A stretch of DNA of 64,000 nucleotides from Halobacteriales archaeon QS_5_70_17 (GCA_003021975.1 PXRR01000012.1:5972-69971); one strand, 5' to 3'. Numbered from the stretch's first letter, positions 28,988 to 38,562 are shown. Notes: a model not told the origin generated them from the sequence alone. Translations and numbers: made by a program.

Positions 28988-29629
28988 TCAGATTCCCGAT
29001 ACGAGGTCGCGCAGCGCCGCCTCGGGGTCCTCGGCCTTCGCGACGCCGGAGGCCAGCAGGACGCCCTCGCTGCCCAGCTCGCGGGCGGCCGCGAGGTCCT
29101 CGCCCGTCGAGATGCCGGCGCCACAGAGCACGGGCACGCTGCCGACGGCCGCGGCGGCATCGACGGCGTCCTCGACGACCTCCGGGTCGGCCTGGCTGAC
29201 GGGCGTGCCGGTGCCGATCAGTTCCGGCGGCTCGACGGCGACCATGTCCGGTTCGAGGGCCGTCGCCGCGCCCACCTGCCGGGGGTTGTTCGCGCAGACG
29301 ACCGTCTCGAGGCCGGCCCGCTCGGCCGCCCGGAGGCCGCCGTCGATGTCGGCGAGTCTCCGCCGTCGCTCGGAGTGGTTGAGCAGCGTTCCGGTCGCGC
29401 CCGCCTCGGCGACGGCCTCCGCGAGCGTACTGCCGGTGTGGCTGCCCGGTTCGACGGGGTCGACGTGCTGGGCCCACGTCTCGACGCCCGTCGCTGCGAC
29501 CCGTTCGAGGTGCGCGGCCTGGGGCGCGACGGCGACGCGCGCTCCCGCGTCGTCGGCTACGTCTGCGGCCGCCGACGCGACGCCGACGGGATCACAGGGG
29601 TACGCCTTCAGGTTGACGAGGACGAACAT
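28988..29629 (-). CDS. tpiA: triosephosphate isomerase
   Basis: 213 aa, the compact archaeal form. Interconverts glyceraldehyde-3-phosphate and dihydroxyacetone phosphate. Active site: FVLVNLKAY (Asn, Lys), LLNHSERR (His electrophile), [17 protein letters not shown] (Glu base and phosphate loop), [10 protein letters not shown] and [13 protein letters not shown] for phosphate binding. Start taken at ATG 29629 ([10 protein letters not shown]), matching the normal archaeal N-terminus; an upstream in-frame codon would add nine residues of no family resemblance. Stands 48 nt upstream of the formamidase gene on the same strand; no other glycolytic genes nearby. Confidence 0.95.
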   Translation of the reverse strand: MFVLVNLKAYPCDPVGVASAAADVADDAGARVAVAPQAAHLERVAATGVETWAQHVDPVEPGSHTGSTLAEAVAEAGATGTLLNHSERRRRLADIDGGLRAAERAGLETVVCANNPRQVGAATALEPDMVAVEPPELIGTGTPVSQADPEVVEDAVDAAAAVGSVPVLCGAGISTGEDLAAARELGSEGVLLASGVAKAEDPEAALRDLVSGI

Positions 29630-29723
29630 ACCGGAGAAGCCGGTTCCGGGGGCCAAATAGCTACCCGATTTCCGGCGCCGCGGTCTCTCCCCGTCGGACG
29701 CCGGCGGCCGACGAGCGACCGCT

Positions 29724-30858
29724 ATGGGTCAGCGCGAAGGCGGAGCGGTTCCGGCTCCCGGCCGAACACGAGGCCGTCAGGGAATTCGGCGAGCGGGAGA
29801 TCCGTCCGGTCGCCGCCGAGTACGAGGCCGAGGGACGCTACCTCGCGGAGCTGCCGGCGCGGGCGGGGGAGTACGGCTTCGTCGCGCCGCGGATCCCCGA
29901 GGCCCACAGCGGTACGGGAACGAACGTGCTGGGCGCGCCCGTCGTGACCGAAGAACTCTGGCGGGCCGACGCCGGCGTCAGCGGCTCCATCGCGGCCGCG
30001 GACTTCGGGACGGAGATGCTGCTCGCGTACGACGAGGAGTGGATGCGAGAGGAGTGGCTGCCGCCGATCGCCGCCGGCGAGACGCACATCGCGACGGCCA
30101 TCTCGGAGCCGGCCCACGGGTCGAACGTCGCCGGCATGGAGACCCGCGCCGAGCGCGACGGCGGCGAGTGGGTCATCGACGGTACCGAGATGTGGAACAC
30201 CAACGGCACCGTCGCCGACGTGATGATCTTCATGGCCAGGACCACGCCCGGCGCGGGCCACGGCGACATCACCGCGTTCCTCACCCGACGGACGCAGACG
30301 GGATCAGCGGCGAGCGCATCACGAACAAGCTCGGCATCGAGCCCCAGGACACCGCGGAGCTCGTCTTCGACGGCCTCCGCGTCCCCCACGAGAACGGCGG
30401 CGGCGCGGTCGGCGAGGGGTTCTACCAGCTGATGGAGTTCTTCCCGTCCGGACGGACGTGGCCGCCCAGGCCGCGGGCGTCTCGCAGGCAGCCCTGGAGG
30501 TCGCCGTCGAGTACGCCGGCGAGCGCGAGCAGTTCGGCCGGCCCATCGGCGAGTTCCAGGCCATCCGGCACAGGATCGCCGAGATGGCGACGAGCGTCGA
30601 GGCGGCCCGGTCGCTGGCCTACCGCGCCGGCGCCGCCATCGAGGCCGATGCCGACCGGGCCACGCGGCTGGCGAGCGCGGCGAAGCTGTTCGCCTCCGAG
30701 CGGGCCGTCGAGGTCGCCGACGAGGCGATTCAGGTGTTCGGCGGCGCCGGCTACGTCACCCCCCCCCCGTCGAGCGCTACTACCGCGATGCCCGGATCAC
30801 GAAGACCTACGAGGGGACCAGCGAGATCCAGAAGAACATCGTCGCCGCCCTGCTCTAG
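29724..30858 (+). pseudogene. acyl-CoA dehydrogenase, multiply frameshifted
   Basis: A full acyl-CoA dehydrogenase can be pieced together only by changing frame at least four times. The N-terminal part ERFRLPAEHEAVREFGEREIRPVAAEYEAEGRY has no in-frame start after ATG 29724; then TAISEPAHGSNVAGMETRAERDGGEWVIDGTEMWNTNG; a break near 30292; PTDADGISGERITNKLGIEPQDTAELVFDGLRVP; a break near 30455; DVAAQAAGVSQAALEVAVEYAGEREQFGRPI and QVFGGAGYVT; a break in the C-run at 30762-30770; then VERYYRDARITKTYEGTSEIQKNIVAALL to TAG. FAD- and CoA-binding motifs are all visible. It would have oxidised acyl-CoA in fatty-acid or amino-acid breakdown. Its stop shares CTAG with convergent aMBF1. Confidence 0.88.
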
Positions 30859-31388
30859 TCCTTGCGCTTGACGACGTCCCCGAGGGTGTACGACCCGGTG
30901 GACTTGCCGCCCTCCCACTCCTCGTCGTCGCCGGTGCTCCCGCCAGCGGTCAGCGAGATCGAGAGCCGGCGCTCGAGCTTCTGCTGGACGCCGTCGCTCG
31001 GGAGGACGTCCCCGCGCTCGAGCTTCCGGATGAGGCTCACCTTCTCGTTGAGGTCGTCGGCGAGTTCCTCCTGGGTGAGGTCGGCCCCCTCGCGGGCGTT
31101 CCGGATGCGCTCGTCGTAGTCCGGGGCCACCTCGTCCATCTCGTCGAACATGTCCCGGCGGCGCCCCGAGTTCCCGGAGGACGACGCGGACGACGCAGAC
31201 GAGGAGTCCCCCGATGAGGACGCGGAATTAGCGCCCGTCGAGTACTTGGTCGAGGCGCTCTCGGAGGACTCGGTGCGCACCTCCGTCCCGAAGTCGGCGC
31301 AGTCGTCGCAGACCTGGATCTCGGCCCCCTCGATTTTCACCGTCTCGGGCGACGCAGTCTCCGCTCCGCACATCTCGCATTGCGGCAT
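30855..31388 (-). CDS. multiprotein bridging factor aMBF1
   Basis: 177 aa. An N-terminal zinc ribbon (PQCEMCGAETASPETVKIEGAEIQVCDDCADFG) is joined by a Ser-rich linker to a C-terminal Cro/C1-type HTH (IRNAREGADLTQEELADDLNEKVSLIRKLERGDVLPSDGVQQKLERRL). This is the archaeal MBF1 architecture; the protein associates with the ribosome/translation apparatus or transcription machinery. Start at ATG 31388 (MPQCEMCG) agrees with the family; a TATA-like CATTTATG about 28 nt upstream supports a leaderless mRNA. The Ser-rich linker (ASSSGDSSSASSASSSGNS) is unusually long. Confidence 0.93.
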   Translation of the reverse strand: MPQCEMCGAETASPETVKIEGAEIQVCDDCADFGTEVRTESSESASTKYSTGANSASSSGDSSSASSASSSGNSGRRRDMFDEMDEVAPDYDERIRNAREGADLTQEELADDLNEKVSLIRKLERGDVLPSDGVQQKLERRLSISLTAGGSTGDDEEWEGGKSTGSYTLGDVVKRKD

Positions 31389-31529
31389 GCGTCGCTCTTT
31401 GCCACGGCGAGACATAAATGGTGCGACGCCGGTGGTTCGAGTCACTCCCTGATCTCCCCCGGATCGCCGCAGCGCCGCTCCTGTCTCGACTCCGCGTCGC
31501 CTCAGCACCGTTCCCGGATCGCTTCGCTA

Positions 31530-32285
31530 TCACTCCCGGACCGCGACCACGCGGAGCCGCCGGTAGTCCGCGACCCACTCCCCGTCGCGGTACAGCCCCG
31601 CCGCGCGGGCGCGCTCCTCGACGCCGTCCAGCACGGCCGCCCGCTCGTCGGCGGGGACGGGCGCGAGCAGCGACTCGCCGAACATCGCCACCCAGTCGCG
31701 CAGGCCGTCCTCGCCGTCCAGCGGCGTGGGGCGGTCGAACAGGCGCGCGCGCCGGACCTCGAGGCCCGCCCGCTCGAGTACCGACGCGTACTCGCCGACC
31801 GTCGGGAAGTACCAGGGGTTCGGTCCCGGGTCGTGGCCGGCCTCGCGGACGGCCGCCTCGACGGCCCCGACCACTCCTGCGACGTTGCCCGCGCCGCCGA
31901 GTTCGGCCGCCAGCCGACCGCCCGGGACGAGCGCTCCCGCGATGGACCGCGCGGCGGCCGGCGCGTCGGCCTCGGGAATCCAGTGCAGCGCCGCGTTCGA
32001 GAAGGCCGCGTCGAACTCCGCCTCGAAGGGGAGGCGTCGCGCGTCCGCCCGAACGGCCGGCAGATCGGGGTACTCGCCGCGCGCTTCGGCGAGCATCGCG
32101 GGGTCGCTGTCGACCCCGACCGCGCCGGCGGTCCGCTCTGCGATCCGCGCGGTGAGGTGACCGGTGCCGCAGCCGACGTCCAGTACCCGCTCTCCCTCGC
32201 CCGGACCGAGGACCTCCACGAGGTCGGCGCTCGCCTCGTGGACGAACCCGTGGCTCGACTCGTAGAGGTCAGCGTCCCACTCCAT
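31530..32285 (-). CDS. class I SAM-dependent methyltransferase
   Basis: 251 aa Rossmann methyltransferase. Motif I VLDVGCGTGHLTARIAE, acidic loop VGVDSDPAML, motif III/IV RLPFEAEFDAAFSNAALHWIPEADAPAAARSIAGALVPGGRLAAELGG. The FSNAALHWI segment and total length resemble trans-aconitate 2-methyltransferase-like enzymes, but the substrate cannot be fixed. Starts at the ATG in MEWDADLYESSHGFVHEASADLVEVL. Monocistronic, between aMBF1 and the hisC operon. No membrane segments. Confidence 0.88.
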   Translation of the reverse strand: MEWDADLYESSHGFVHEASADLVEVLGPGEGERVLDVGCGTGHLTARIAERTAGAVGVDSDPAMLAEARGEYPDLPAVRADARRLPFEAEFDAAFSNAALHWIPEADAPAAARSIAGALVPGGRLAAELGGAGNVAGVVGAVEAAVREAGHDPGPNPWYFPTVGEYASVLERAGLEVRRARLFDRPTPLDGEDGLRDWVAMFGESLLAPVPADERAAVLDGVEERARAAGLYRDGEWVADYRRLRVVAVRE

Positions 32286-32365
32286 GGGCGGAGTGAGAAG
32301 CGAGCGCGCTTAGTCGTTGGCCGGCGCGAGCGCCGCCCCATCGTGTCCCCGCCGGGCCCTCGCTG

Positions 32366-32974
32366 TCAGCGCAGCGCCCGCATCGCGTGGTAGAACCGCT
32401 GGAGGGCCGTCAAGTGCCCCACGACGGCGAAGAAGACCAGCAGCCCCCCGACGACCGTCAGCCCGTAGGCCGACCCGCGGACGAACGCCGCCAGCGCCCC
32501 TCCGAGGCCGATGATGACGAGCCGGTCTGCCCGTCCGACCAGCCCGCCGTAGACCCGGTCGAGGCCGACCGCCTGGGCCTGCGTGCCGAGGTAGGAGGTC
32601 ATCAGCACGCCCGTCACGGCCGCCAGCCCGATCGCGTACCGGTCGACGCCGGCCGCCAGCCCGACCAGCAGGAAGATGTCGGCGTAGCGGTCGAGCACGT
32701 GATCGAGCAGGTCGCCGGCCCGCGACTCCGTCCCCAGCCGGCGGGCCAGTGCCCCGTCGAGGATGTCCAGCCAGCCGTTGAGGAAGACCAGGACGGCGCC
32801 CCCGAGGTACAGGGCCGGGCGGGCGTCCGCGAGCGCGAACGCGATCCCGGCGGCCAGCGCCAGCGCGACGGCGACGACGCTCACCGCGTCCGGGGTCAGC
32901 CCCAGTCGCTCGGAGGCGTTAACGAACGGTTCGAGCAGTCGGTCGGCGACGTGCCGGAAGCGATCGAGGGTCAC
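32366..32974 (-). CDS. CDP-alcohol phosphatidyltransferase (archaetidylinositol-phosphate-synthase type)
   Basis: 202 aa integral membrane enzyme with about five or six helices. The family signature DGxxARx8Gx3Dx3D reads DILDGALARRLGTESRAGDLLDHVLD (about residues 69-94), after FLNGW. It transfers an alcohol phosphate, probably inositol or glycerol phosphate, onto CDP-archaeol in lipid head-group synthesis. It begins with GTG overlapping the stop of the upstream kinase (GTGA), so the two are translationally coupled. Assignment to the inositol branch is by similarity of the helix pattern and operon context only. Confidence 0.88.
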   Translation of the reverse strand: MTLDRFRHVADRLLEPFVNASERLGLTPDAVSVVAVALALAAGIAFALADARPALYLGGAVLVFLNGWLDILDGALARRLGTESRAGDLLDHVLDRYADIFLLVGLAAGVDRYAIGLAAVTGVLMTSYLGTQAQAVGLDRVYGGLVGRADRLVIIGLGGALAAFVRGSAYGLTVVGGLLVFFAVVGHLTALQRFYHAMRALR

Positions 32975-33522
32975 AGCCAGTCGGTGAAGTCGACCGCGCC
33001 GGCGCTCGGCGCGCGCTCGCCGGCCACCGCGGCCGCGACGTCGTCCGCGACGGCCGCCGGCGGCCGGTCGGTCGTGTCGATCTCGTAGACGTCCGCCGGG
33101 TCGTGGCGCTCGACGGTCTCCGAGAGGAGCACGTCCAGCGCCTCGGCCTCGGCGTTCTCCTGGGCGGTCGTCGCGTCCTCGCCGCGCTCGCGGAGGCGCT
33201 CGCGCAGCAGGTCCGGGTGACAGCGCAGCACGACGACCCGGTCGGCCGGGAGGCGGTGGGCGAGGTGGGACTCGACGACGACGGTTCGCCCGCGCTCGCC
33301 CGCGTCCTCGCGGGCGTCGAGCCAGTCGGCGACCGCCTCGAGGTCGGCGTAGAGACTGCCGCGCTCGGGGTCGGCGCCGTCGTGGAACCCCTCCTCGCGG
33401 ATGACCTCGTTGAGGTGGACGACATCGGCCTCGACCTCGAGCTCGACGCCGGCCTCCTCGGCCAGCCGATCCGTGACCGTCGTCTTGCCCGTCCCCGGGG
33501 TGCCGGTGACCGCGACCCTCAT
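32971..33522 (-). CDS. adenylate-kinase-like NMP kinase (Fap7/AK6 type)
   Basis: 183 aa P-loop kinase: MRVAVTGTPGTGKTTVTDRLAEEAG at the start, VVHLNEVIREEGFHDGADPERGSLYADL in the NMP-binding region, VVESHLAHRLPADRVVVLRCHPDLLRERLRERG for the core and lid. The broad-specificity AK6/Fap7 family phosphorylates nucleoside monophosphates and also participates in small-subunit ribosome maturation. The ATG overlaps the hisC stop (ATGA), and its stop overlaps the next gene (GTGA). The C-terminus (AGAVDFTDWL) is intact. Confidence 0.92.
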   Translation of the reverse strand: MRVAVTGTPGTGKTTVTDRLAEEAGVELEVEADVVHLNEVIREEGFHDGADPERGSLYADLEAVADWLDAREDAGERGRTVVVESHLAHRLPADRVVVLRCHPDLLRERLRERGEDATTAQENAEAEALDVLLSETVERHDPADVYEIDTTDRPPAAVADDVAAAVAGERAPSAGAVDFTDWL

Positions 33523-34586
33523 AGCACGTCGTCGAGGACGGCGACGGCCCGCTCGGTCTCCTCGCGGGTGCCGCAGGTGATCCGGACGCACTCGGGCAGG
33601 CCGAAGCTCGTGCAGTCGCGGATCAGCACGCCCCGCCGGCGGCAGGCCTCGGTGACGGCCGCGCCGTCGCCGACTGCCGCGAGCACGAAGTTCCCCCCGC
33701 TCTCCCAGGTGTGGGCGTCGAGTTCCTCGCGGAGGACCGCCCGGCTCTCCCGGGCGACGGCGACGCTCTCCTCGACGTGGCTCTCGTCGCCGAGGGCGGC
33801 GATCCCGGCCCGGCAGGCGAGTTCGTTCACCGCGAACGGGGTGTTGACCCGCGCGTAGGCGTCGGCCCACGCCGCCGGCGTGAGGACGTACCCGACCCGG
33901 AGCCCCGCCAGCCCGTAGGCCTTCGAGAACGTCCGGAGGACGGCCACGTCGTCGCGCTCCTCGACCAGCGACGCCTTCGAGGGCGACTCGGAGAACTCGG
34001 CGTAGGCCTCGTCGACGACGACCAGCGTCTCCTCGTCGGTCCCCTCGGCCAGCGCCCGGAGCTCCTCGCGGGGGAGTTCGCTCCCGCAGGGGCTGTGGGG
34101 GCTGATGCAGAAGACGATCCGCTCGCCGTCGTAGTGCTCGAGGACGCCCTCGGCGGTCTGCTCGAAGCCCTCGGCCTTCGAGAGGGGGTAGGTCGTCACC
34201 GTCCCGTGGTGGTAGCGAGCGCTCATCGAGTAGTAGGCGAACCCGGGGTCGGGCGCGAGGATGCGGTCGCCCGGTTCCAGCAGCGCTCGGTGGAGGTAGT
34301 CGAGCGCGCCGTCACCGCCGGGAGCCAGCCACACCTGCTCGGGTGCGAGGTCCTGGCGCTCGGCGATGGCCTCCGTTAGGTCGACGTGGGAGGCCTTCGG
34401 GTAGCGGTTGACGGCGGCGGCGTGCTCCCGGACGGCCGCGACGGCCTCGGGGCTGGGGCCGATGGGGTTCTCGTTCGAGGAGAGCACCACGAACTCCTCG
34501 GGGTCCATCCCGAGGTCGCGGGCCACCTCCTCGATCCCCCGTCCGGCCTGGTAGACGGCGTGTGAAGAGAGATCCCGTGGACGCAT
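33519..34586 (-). CDS. hisC: histidinol-phosphate aminotransferase
   Basis: 355 aa, PLP fold type I. Catalyses the seventh step of histidine synthesis. N-terminal MRPRDLSSHAVYQAGRGIEEVARDLG and VLSSNENPIGPSPEAV; WLAPGGDGALDYLHRALLEPGDRIL; VVVDEAYAEFS with the PLP-contacting Asp and Tyr; Schiff-base Lys in RTFSKAYGLAGLRVGY; Arg near SFGLPECVRITCGTREE. First gene of a three-gene overlapping unit with the NMP kinase and the CDP-alcohol phosphatidyltransferase, so these are probably on one mRNA. The reading frame continues upstream but without family resemblance. Confidence 0.95.
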   Translation of the reverse strand: MRPRDLSSHAVYQAGRGIEEVARDLGMDPEEFVVLSSNENPIGPSPEAVAAVREHAAAVNRYPKASHVDLTEAIAERQDLAPEQVWLAPGGDGALDYLHRALLEPGDRILAPDPGFAYYSMSARYHHGTVTTYPLSKAEGFEQTAEGVLEHYDGERIVFCISPHSPCGSELPREELRALAEGTDEETLVVVDEAYAEFSESPSKASLVEERDDVAVLRTFSKAYGLAGLRVGYVLTPAAWADAYARVNTPFAVNELACRAGIAALGDESHVEESVAVARESRAVLREELDAHTWESGGNFVLAAVGDGAAVTEACRRRGVLIRDCTSFGLPECVRITCGTREETERAVAVLDDVL

Positions 34587-34769
34587 ACCCGTAGCGTGCG
34601 GACGGGAGGGTATAAGCGTGCTCACACGGGATCGCCCGCCCCCCTCCCGCCGGCCCTCGATTGGACGCGGCGAGCGGTCGGGTCCGTCCCGACTCCACCG
34701 GGCGACGGCGACGGACGCCGTCGCGGCCGAAACCGCACCGTACTTCCGCTCCCCGTCCGACCGGCCGGC

Positions 34770-35225
34770 ATGGCTCTCGTCGACGCGGTCGCGTACGCCG
34801 TCCACCTGCTGTTCGCCGGCCTGTGGACCGGCACCGTGCTGTTCGTGACGCTCGGGGTGTTGCCCCTCGGCCTCCGGGGGGCGGTCGGCCCCGAACCGCT
34901 CTCGTTCGTGGTCTCCCGTCTGACGACGGTCTCGCGGGCCAGCGCGCTCGTCTTGCTGCTCTCCGGGGGCCACATGGCCGGAACGCGGTACACGTTCGAG
35001 TCGCTGCTGGGGAGCCCGCGCGGCCACCTCGTGGTGGCGATGGTCGCCCTCTGGCTCGCCCTCGGCGGACTCGTTGAGGTCGGAGCCGCGCGGATGCGCC
35101 GTGGCCTCGACGCCCGGAAGGTCCGAACGCCCGCTCGCGACGGGAAGCCGTTCCTCTACGCGGCGTCGGTCGCGTCCCTCCTCCTGCTGCTCGACGCCGG
35201 CGCCCTGGCGGCCGGCCTACCGTAG
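34770..35225 (+). CDS. CopD-like four-helix membrane protein
   Basis: 151 aa, four predicted membrane helices: VDAVAYAVHLLFAGLWTGTVLFVTLGVLPL, a middle LTTVSRASALVLLLSGGHMAG, HLVVAMVALWLALGGLVEVGAARMRRGLD and FLYAASVASLLLLLDAGALAAGLP. His residues in helices 1 and 2 (AVHLLF, GGHMAG) are placed as in CopD/YcnJ-type copper-transport or haem-binding proteins. Metal or haem binding is thus possible but unproven. Monocistronic, divergent from hisC. Confidence 0.75.
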   Translation: MALVDAVAYAVHLLFAGLWTGTVLFVTLGVLPLGLRGAVGPEPLSFVVSRLTTVSRASALVLLLSGGHMAGTRYTFESLLGSPRGHLVVAMVALWLALGGLVEVGAARMRRGLDARKVRTPARDGKPFLYAASVASLLLLLDAGALAAGLP

Positions 35226-35308
35226 CCCCTTCGGGGCGCCGTCGGGCGCCCGCACGGCCCGTCGCTGGCGTGCCGAACCGCTTTGCCCCGGCGGCGCGCG
35301 CCTGAGGT

Positions 35309-36312
35309 ATGGCCGTCGACCGCGCCGCCCTCGTCGCGGTCCCCCGCGACGTCGTCGCCGTGTTGCGCGCCAGGAACGTGCCGTTCATGGCCGGCAGCAT
35401 CGCCTACAACGCCTTCGTCTCGCTGATCCCCCTGCTGATCCTGGCGTTCGTCCTCGTGACGGCCGCCGGCGACCAGCAACTGGCGGGCCGCGTCGTCAAG
35501 GCGACCGAGGGGGTCCTCCCCCAGAGCGCCCAGGAACCCCTGGGGGAGACGATCGCCGGCGGCGGCGAGAGCGGGGACGAGGAACAGACGAGCGGCGTCT
35601 CCGTCATCGGGTTCGTCACGCTCAGTTGGGGGGCGCTGAAGATCTTCCGCGGCCTGGACACCGCCTTCTCCGAGATCTACGGCACGGAGGCCCGCGACTC
35701 GTTTCTCGACCAGTTGCGCGACGGAGTCGTCGTGCTGGTGGTCCTGCTCGTCGTGATCGTCGCGACGGTCGCCGCGCTGACGGCGGCGTTCGCGCCCATG
35801 TTCTATCTCTTCCCGGACGTCGACCACTCGTTCCGGGAGGTCCTCCCGGGGGCCGCGTTCGCCGCCGTCGGCTGGGCGACCCTGGAGGCGCTCTTCCAGG
35901 TGTACGTCGCCTTCGCCGGCAAGGCCGACGCTTACGGCGTCCTCGGCGCGGTGCTGCTGCTCGTGACCTGGCTGTACTTCTCGGGGCTGGTGATCCTGAC
36001 CGGGGCGACGATCAACGCCGTCCTCGCCGGCCGGGCCGGCCGGGACGCCGACCGCGACGCCGAGACCGGAACGGGGCACCCCAGCGGGGACGCCGATCCG
36101 GCGGCCGGGGCGAGCGCGGCGGTCGGCGGAGGCGATGAGGGCGACGTCGGCGGCGATGGCGAGCGCGAGAGGGGGGACGACCCCTCCGTGACTGCCTCGC
36201 TCCGGGCCGCGGACCGGACCGCCGCGCGAATCGAGGCGGCCGCCGCGCGGCGAAAGCGCAGCGATCTCGAGCGGCGGGTGGCCGACCTCGAGGCCTGCTC
36301 CCGGGCGACTGA
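35309..36312 (+). CDS. YihY/BrkB family membrane protein, stop lost by frameshift
   Basis: Starts MAVDRAALVAVPRDVVAVLRARNVPFMAGSIAYNAFVSLIPLLILAFVLV. About six membrane helices follow; FVTLSWGALKIFRGLDTAFSEIYG and PGAAFAAVGWATLEALFQVYVAFAGKADAYGVLGAVLLLVTWLYFSGLVILTGATINAVLAGRA are the YihY core. A charged coiled-coil tail (ARRKRSDLERRVADLEA) ends the recognisable protein near 36300. In the original frame no stop comes until 38041, deep inside the antisense GMC gene; one base shift would use TGA 36310-36312, so I end the gene there. The role is unknown (formerly called RNase BN by mistake). Confidence 0.82.
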
Positions 36313-36358
36313 GGCGATCCGGGCGGCCACAGAGTGGGCGAGAGCGGGGACCGGTGCC

Positions 36359-38026
36359 CTACAGGTCGGCGGCCACGTGGTCGGCCGCCTTCAACGCCAG
36401 CGCGGCGATGGTGAGCGTCGGGTTCATCGCGCCGCCGGTCGGGAAGACGCTCGAGGAGGCGACCGTGAGGTTCGCCACGTCGTGGGTCCGCAGGCGCCGA
36501 TCGACGACGCTCCGGTCGGGGTCGGTGCCCATCCGGGTCGTCCCCATGTGGTGGTAGGCGGGGCCGGTGTTCTCCGGGCCGACCGTCCACTCCACGTCGA
36601 CGCCGAGTTCCGACAGGATCGCCCGCTGGATCTCGTTGGCCCGTCGGACGGTGCGCCGCGTCCGGTCGTCGATCGACCACCGGACGTCGGGCACGGGGTT
36701 ACCGTGGTCGTCGGCCCGGGAGCGATCGAGGGCGATCCGGTTGTCGGCGCGGGGCGTCTGTCCGACGAGCGCGCCGATCGCGACGCCGTTCCCGTAGCGC
36801 TCCCGGATCCGGTCGAGCAGGCGGTCGCCCCAGGCGCCGTCGTCGAGCGCGATCCGGACCGGCGAGGGCGCCCGGACCGTCGAGGTCCCGTCGTAGTTGA
36901 GGAACTCGAGTTTGATCGGGCCGAGGTCGGCGTCGCTGCCGGGGATCCCGCGGGTCGATGCGCCGGGGTCGTCGTAGAACTGGTGGGACTCGCCGGTGAC
37001 GAAGCCGATCCGGTTGCCCCCGACGGGTTCGTCGAGCGTGCCCCCCATGCCCGCGAAGAGGTGGTCGGTGAAGTACCGCCCGACCGCGCCCGAGGCGTTC
37101 GCCAGGCCGTCGGGGTGGTCCTCGTCGGCCGACAGCAGGAGGAGTCGGGGGGTCTCGACGCCCCCGGCGGCGAGCACGAACTGGTCGGCCGTCACCGTCC
37201 GCTCGGCGCCGCCCGCGGCGTCGTCCGCGTAGACCGCCCGCGCGACTCGCCGGCCGTCGCCGCCGGTCTCCAGGCGCTGGACCGGCGCCTCGGGGATCAC
37301 CGTCGCCCCCGCCCGCTCGGCCCGCCGGACGTGCACCTCGGCGGTGTACTTCGCGCCGGAGGGACAGACGGGCTTGCAGGTGCCGTAGCCGACACACGGC
37401 GAGCGGCCGTCGTAGGCCTCGGAGTTGCGCGCGTTCGGCACCGAGTGGGTGGCGACCCCGAGCGCCTCGCAGGCCTCGGCGAACAGCGCGTCGCTGTGCG
37501 ACGGCGGGAACGCGGGCATCGGGTACGGCTCCTCGCGGGGCGGGGCGAAGGGGTTGTCCGCGGCGCCCGCGACGCCCAGTTCCCGCTCGGCGGCCGCGTA
37601 GTAGGGTCGCAGCGTCTCGTAGTCGATCGGCCAGTCGGTCCCGACGCCGTCGCGGGTCCGCCGCCGGAAGTCCGACTCGTGGAGGCGCATCACCATCCCC
37701 TGCCAGTGGAGCGTCGACCCGCCGACTCCCTTCACGCGGGCGTGGTTCAGGGGGTAGTGGCGCTCCCCGGACGAGGCGTAGGCGTCGCGCTCGCCGCCCA
37801 TCGACCACACCTCGAACGGGTGGTGGGCCGGCCGGAGCGCGCGCTCCATGCGCTCGGTCCGGTCGTCGCCCTCGAAGCGGGGCCCGGCGTCGAGGACGGT
37901 CACGTCGTGGTCGGGGGCGAGGCGGGCCGCGACCAGCCCGCCCGTCGGCGTCGGTCACGGTCTCTCACCCCCGTCCCCGACTCCCCGCGTCGGGAACGGC
38001 GCTCGCGGGTCGTCCGGACCGCTCAT
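36359..38026 (-). pseudogene. GMC-family oxidoreductase, FAD-motif deleted and frameshifted
   Basis: From about base 37945 down, one frame encodes a long GMC/gluconate-dehydrogenase-type flavoprotein: VTVLDAGPRF, VGGSTLHWQGMVMRL, PCVGYGTCKPVCPSGAKYTAEVHV (Cys-rich segment), QFVLAAGGVETPRLLLLS, and C-terminal AYHHMGTTRMGTDPDRSVVD with ASSSVFPTGGAMNPTLTIAALALKAADH. The natural start ATG 38026 overlaps the small-subunit stop (ATGA), but its frame stops after 23 codons, and the glycine-rich dinucleotide-binding motif expected between it and GLVAARLAPDH is missing. So a short deletion removed the FAD-binding motif and shifted frame. Substrate unknown; sugars or alcohols are typical. Confidence 0.87.
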
Positions 38027-38562
38027 GGCTCCCGCCGGTAAGCCTCCGTCCCGCCGGCGTGACCGACGACGTTCCCGACGCCGACGAGGTCGGCGCCGGC
38101 CGGCGACGTGTACAGCGCGTAGAGCAGCTCGTTGACGACGTAGTAGCGGACCCGCTCGGCGCGGGAGCCCGCCGGATCGGGGTCGGCCGCGTCGGCGCCC
38201 AGTTCGCGCAGGACTTCGTCGCGACTCGACCGGTCGAGGTCGGCGTAGGCAGCGCCGTACCACTCCCGGGCCGCCGCGTCGACCTCCCGAACCGCGCTCG
38301 CGAGGCCGTCGCGGTCGTCAGGGCGGTCGGCCACCCGCCCCAGCGCGTATGTCTCGACGAACTCGCCGATCCCGTCGAGGTCGCTCGGGTAGACCACCTC
38401 GGCGGCCGCGGTCAGCGTCGGGAGGACGGCCGTGGTCGCACCGGGGGAATCGTCCGGTCCCGCCTCCCCGAACGGGTCGCGGGCGAGCACGGCCGCGCCC
38501 CCGCCCCCGACGACGCCGGCGCCGGCGAGCGCGGCCAGCGCGTCCCGTCGCGTCAGTTCCAT
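38023..38562 (-). CDS. gluconate 2-dehydrogenase subunit 3-like protein, Tat signal
   Basis: 179 aa. N-terminal Tat-type signal MELTRRDALAALAGAGVVGGGGAA. The mature part (LPTLTAAAEVVYPSDLDGIGEFVETYALGRV, then EWYGAAYADLDRSSRDEVLREL, VRYYVVNELLYALYTSPAGADLVGVGNVVGHAGG) matches the small subunit of membrane-associated gluconate/GMC dehydrogenases. It should escort the GMC partner, encoded directly downstream with an ATGA overlap, through the Tat system. Because the partner is broken, this gene may now be without function. Confidence 0.87.
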   Translation of the reverse strand: MELTRRDALAALAGAGVVGGGGAAVLARDPFGEAGPDDSPGATTAVLPTLTAAAEVVYPSDLDGIGEFVETYALGRVADRPDDRDGLASAVREVDAAAREWYGAAYADLDRSSRDEVLRELGADAADPDPAGSRAERVRYYVVNELLYALYTSPAGADLVGVGNVVGHAGGTEAYRREP

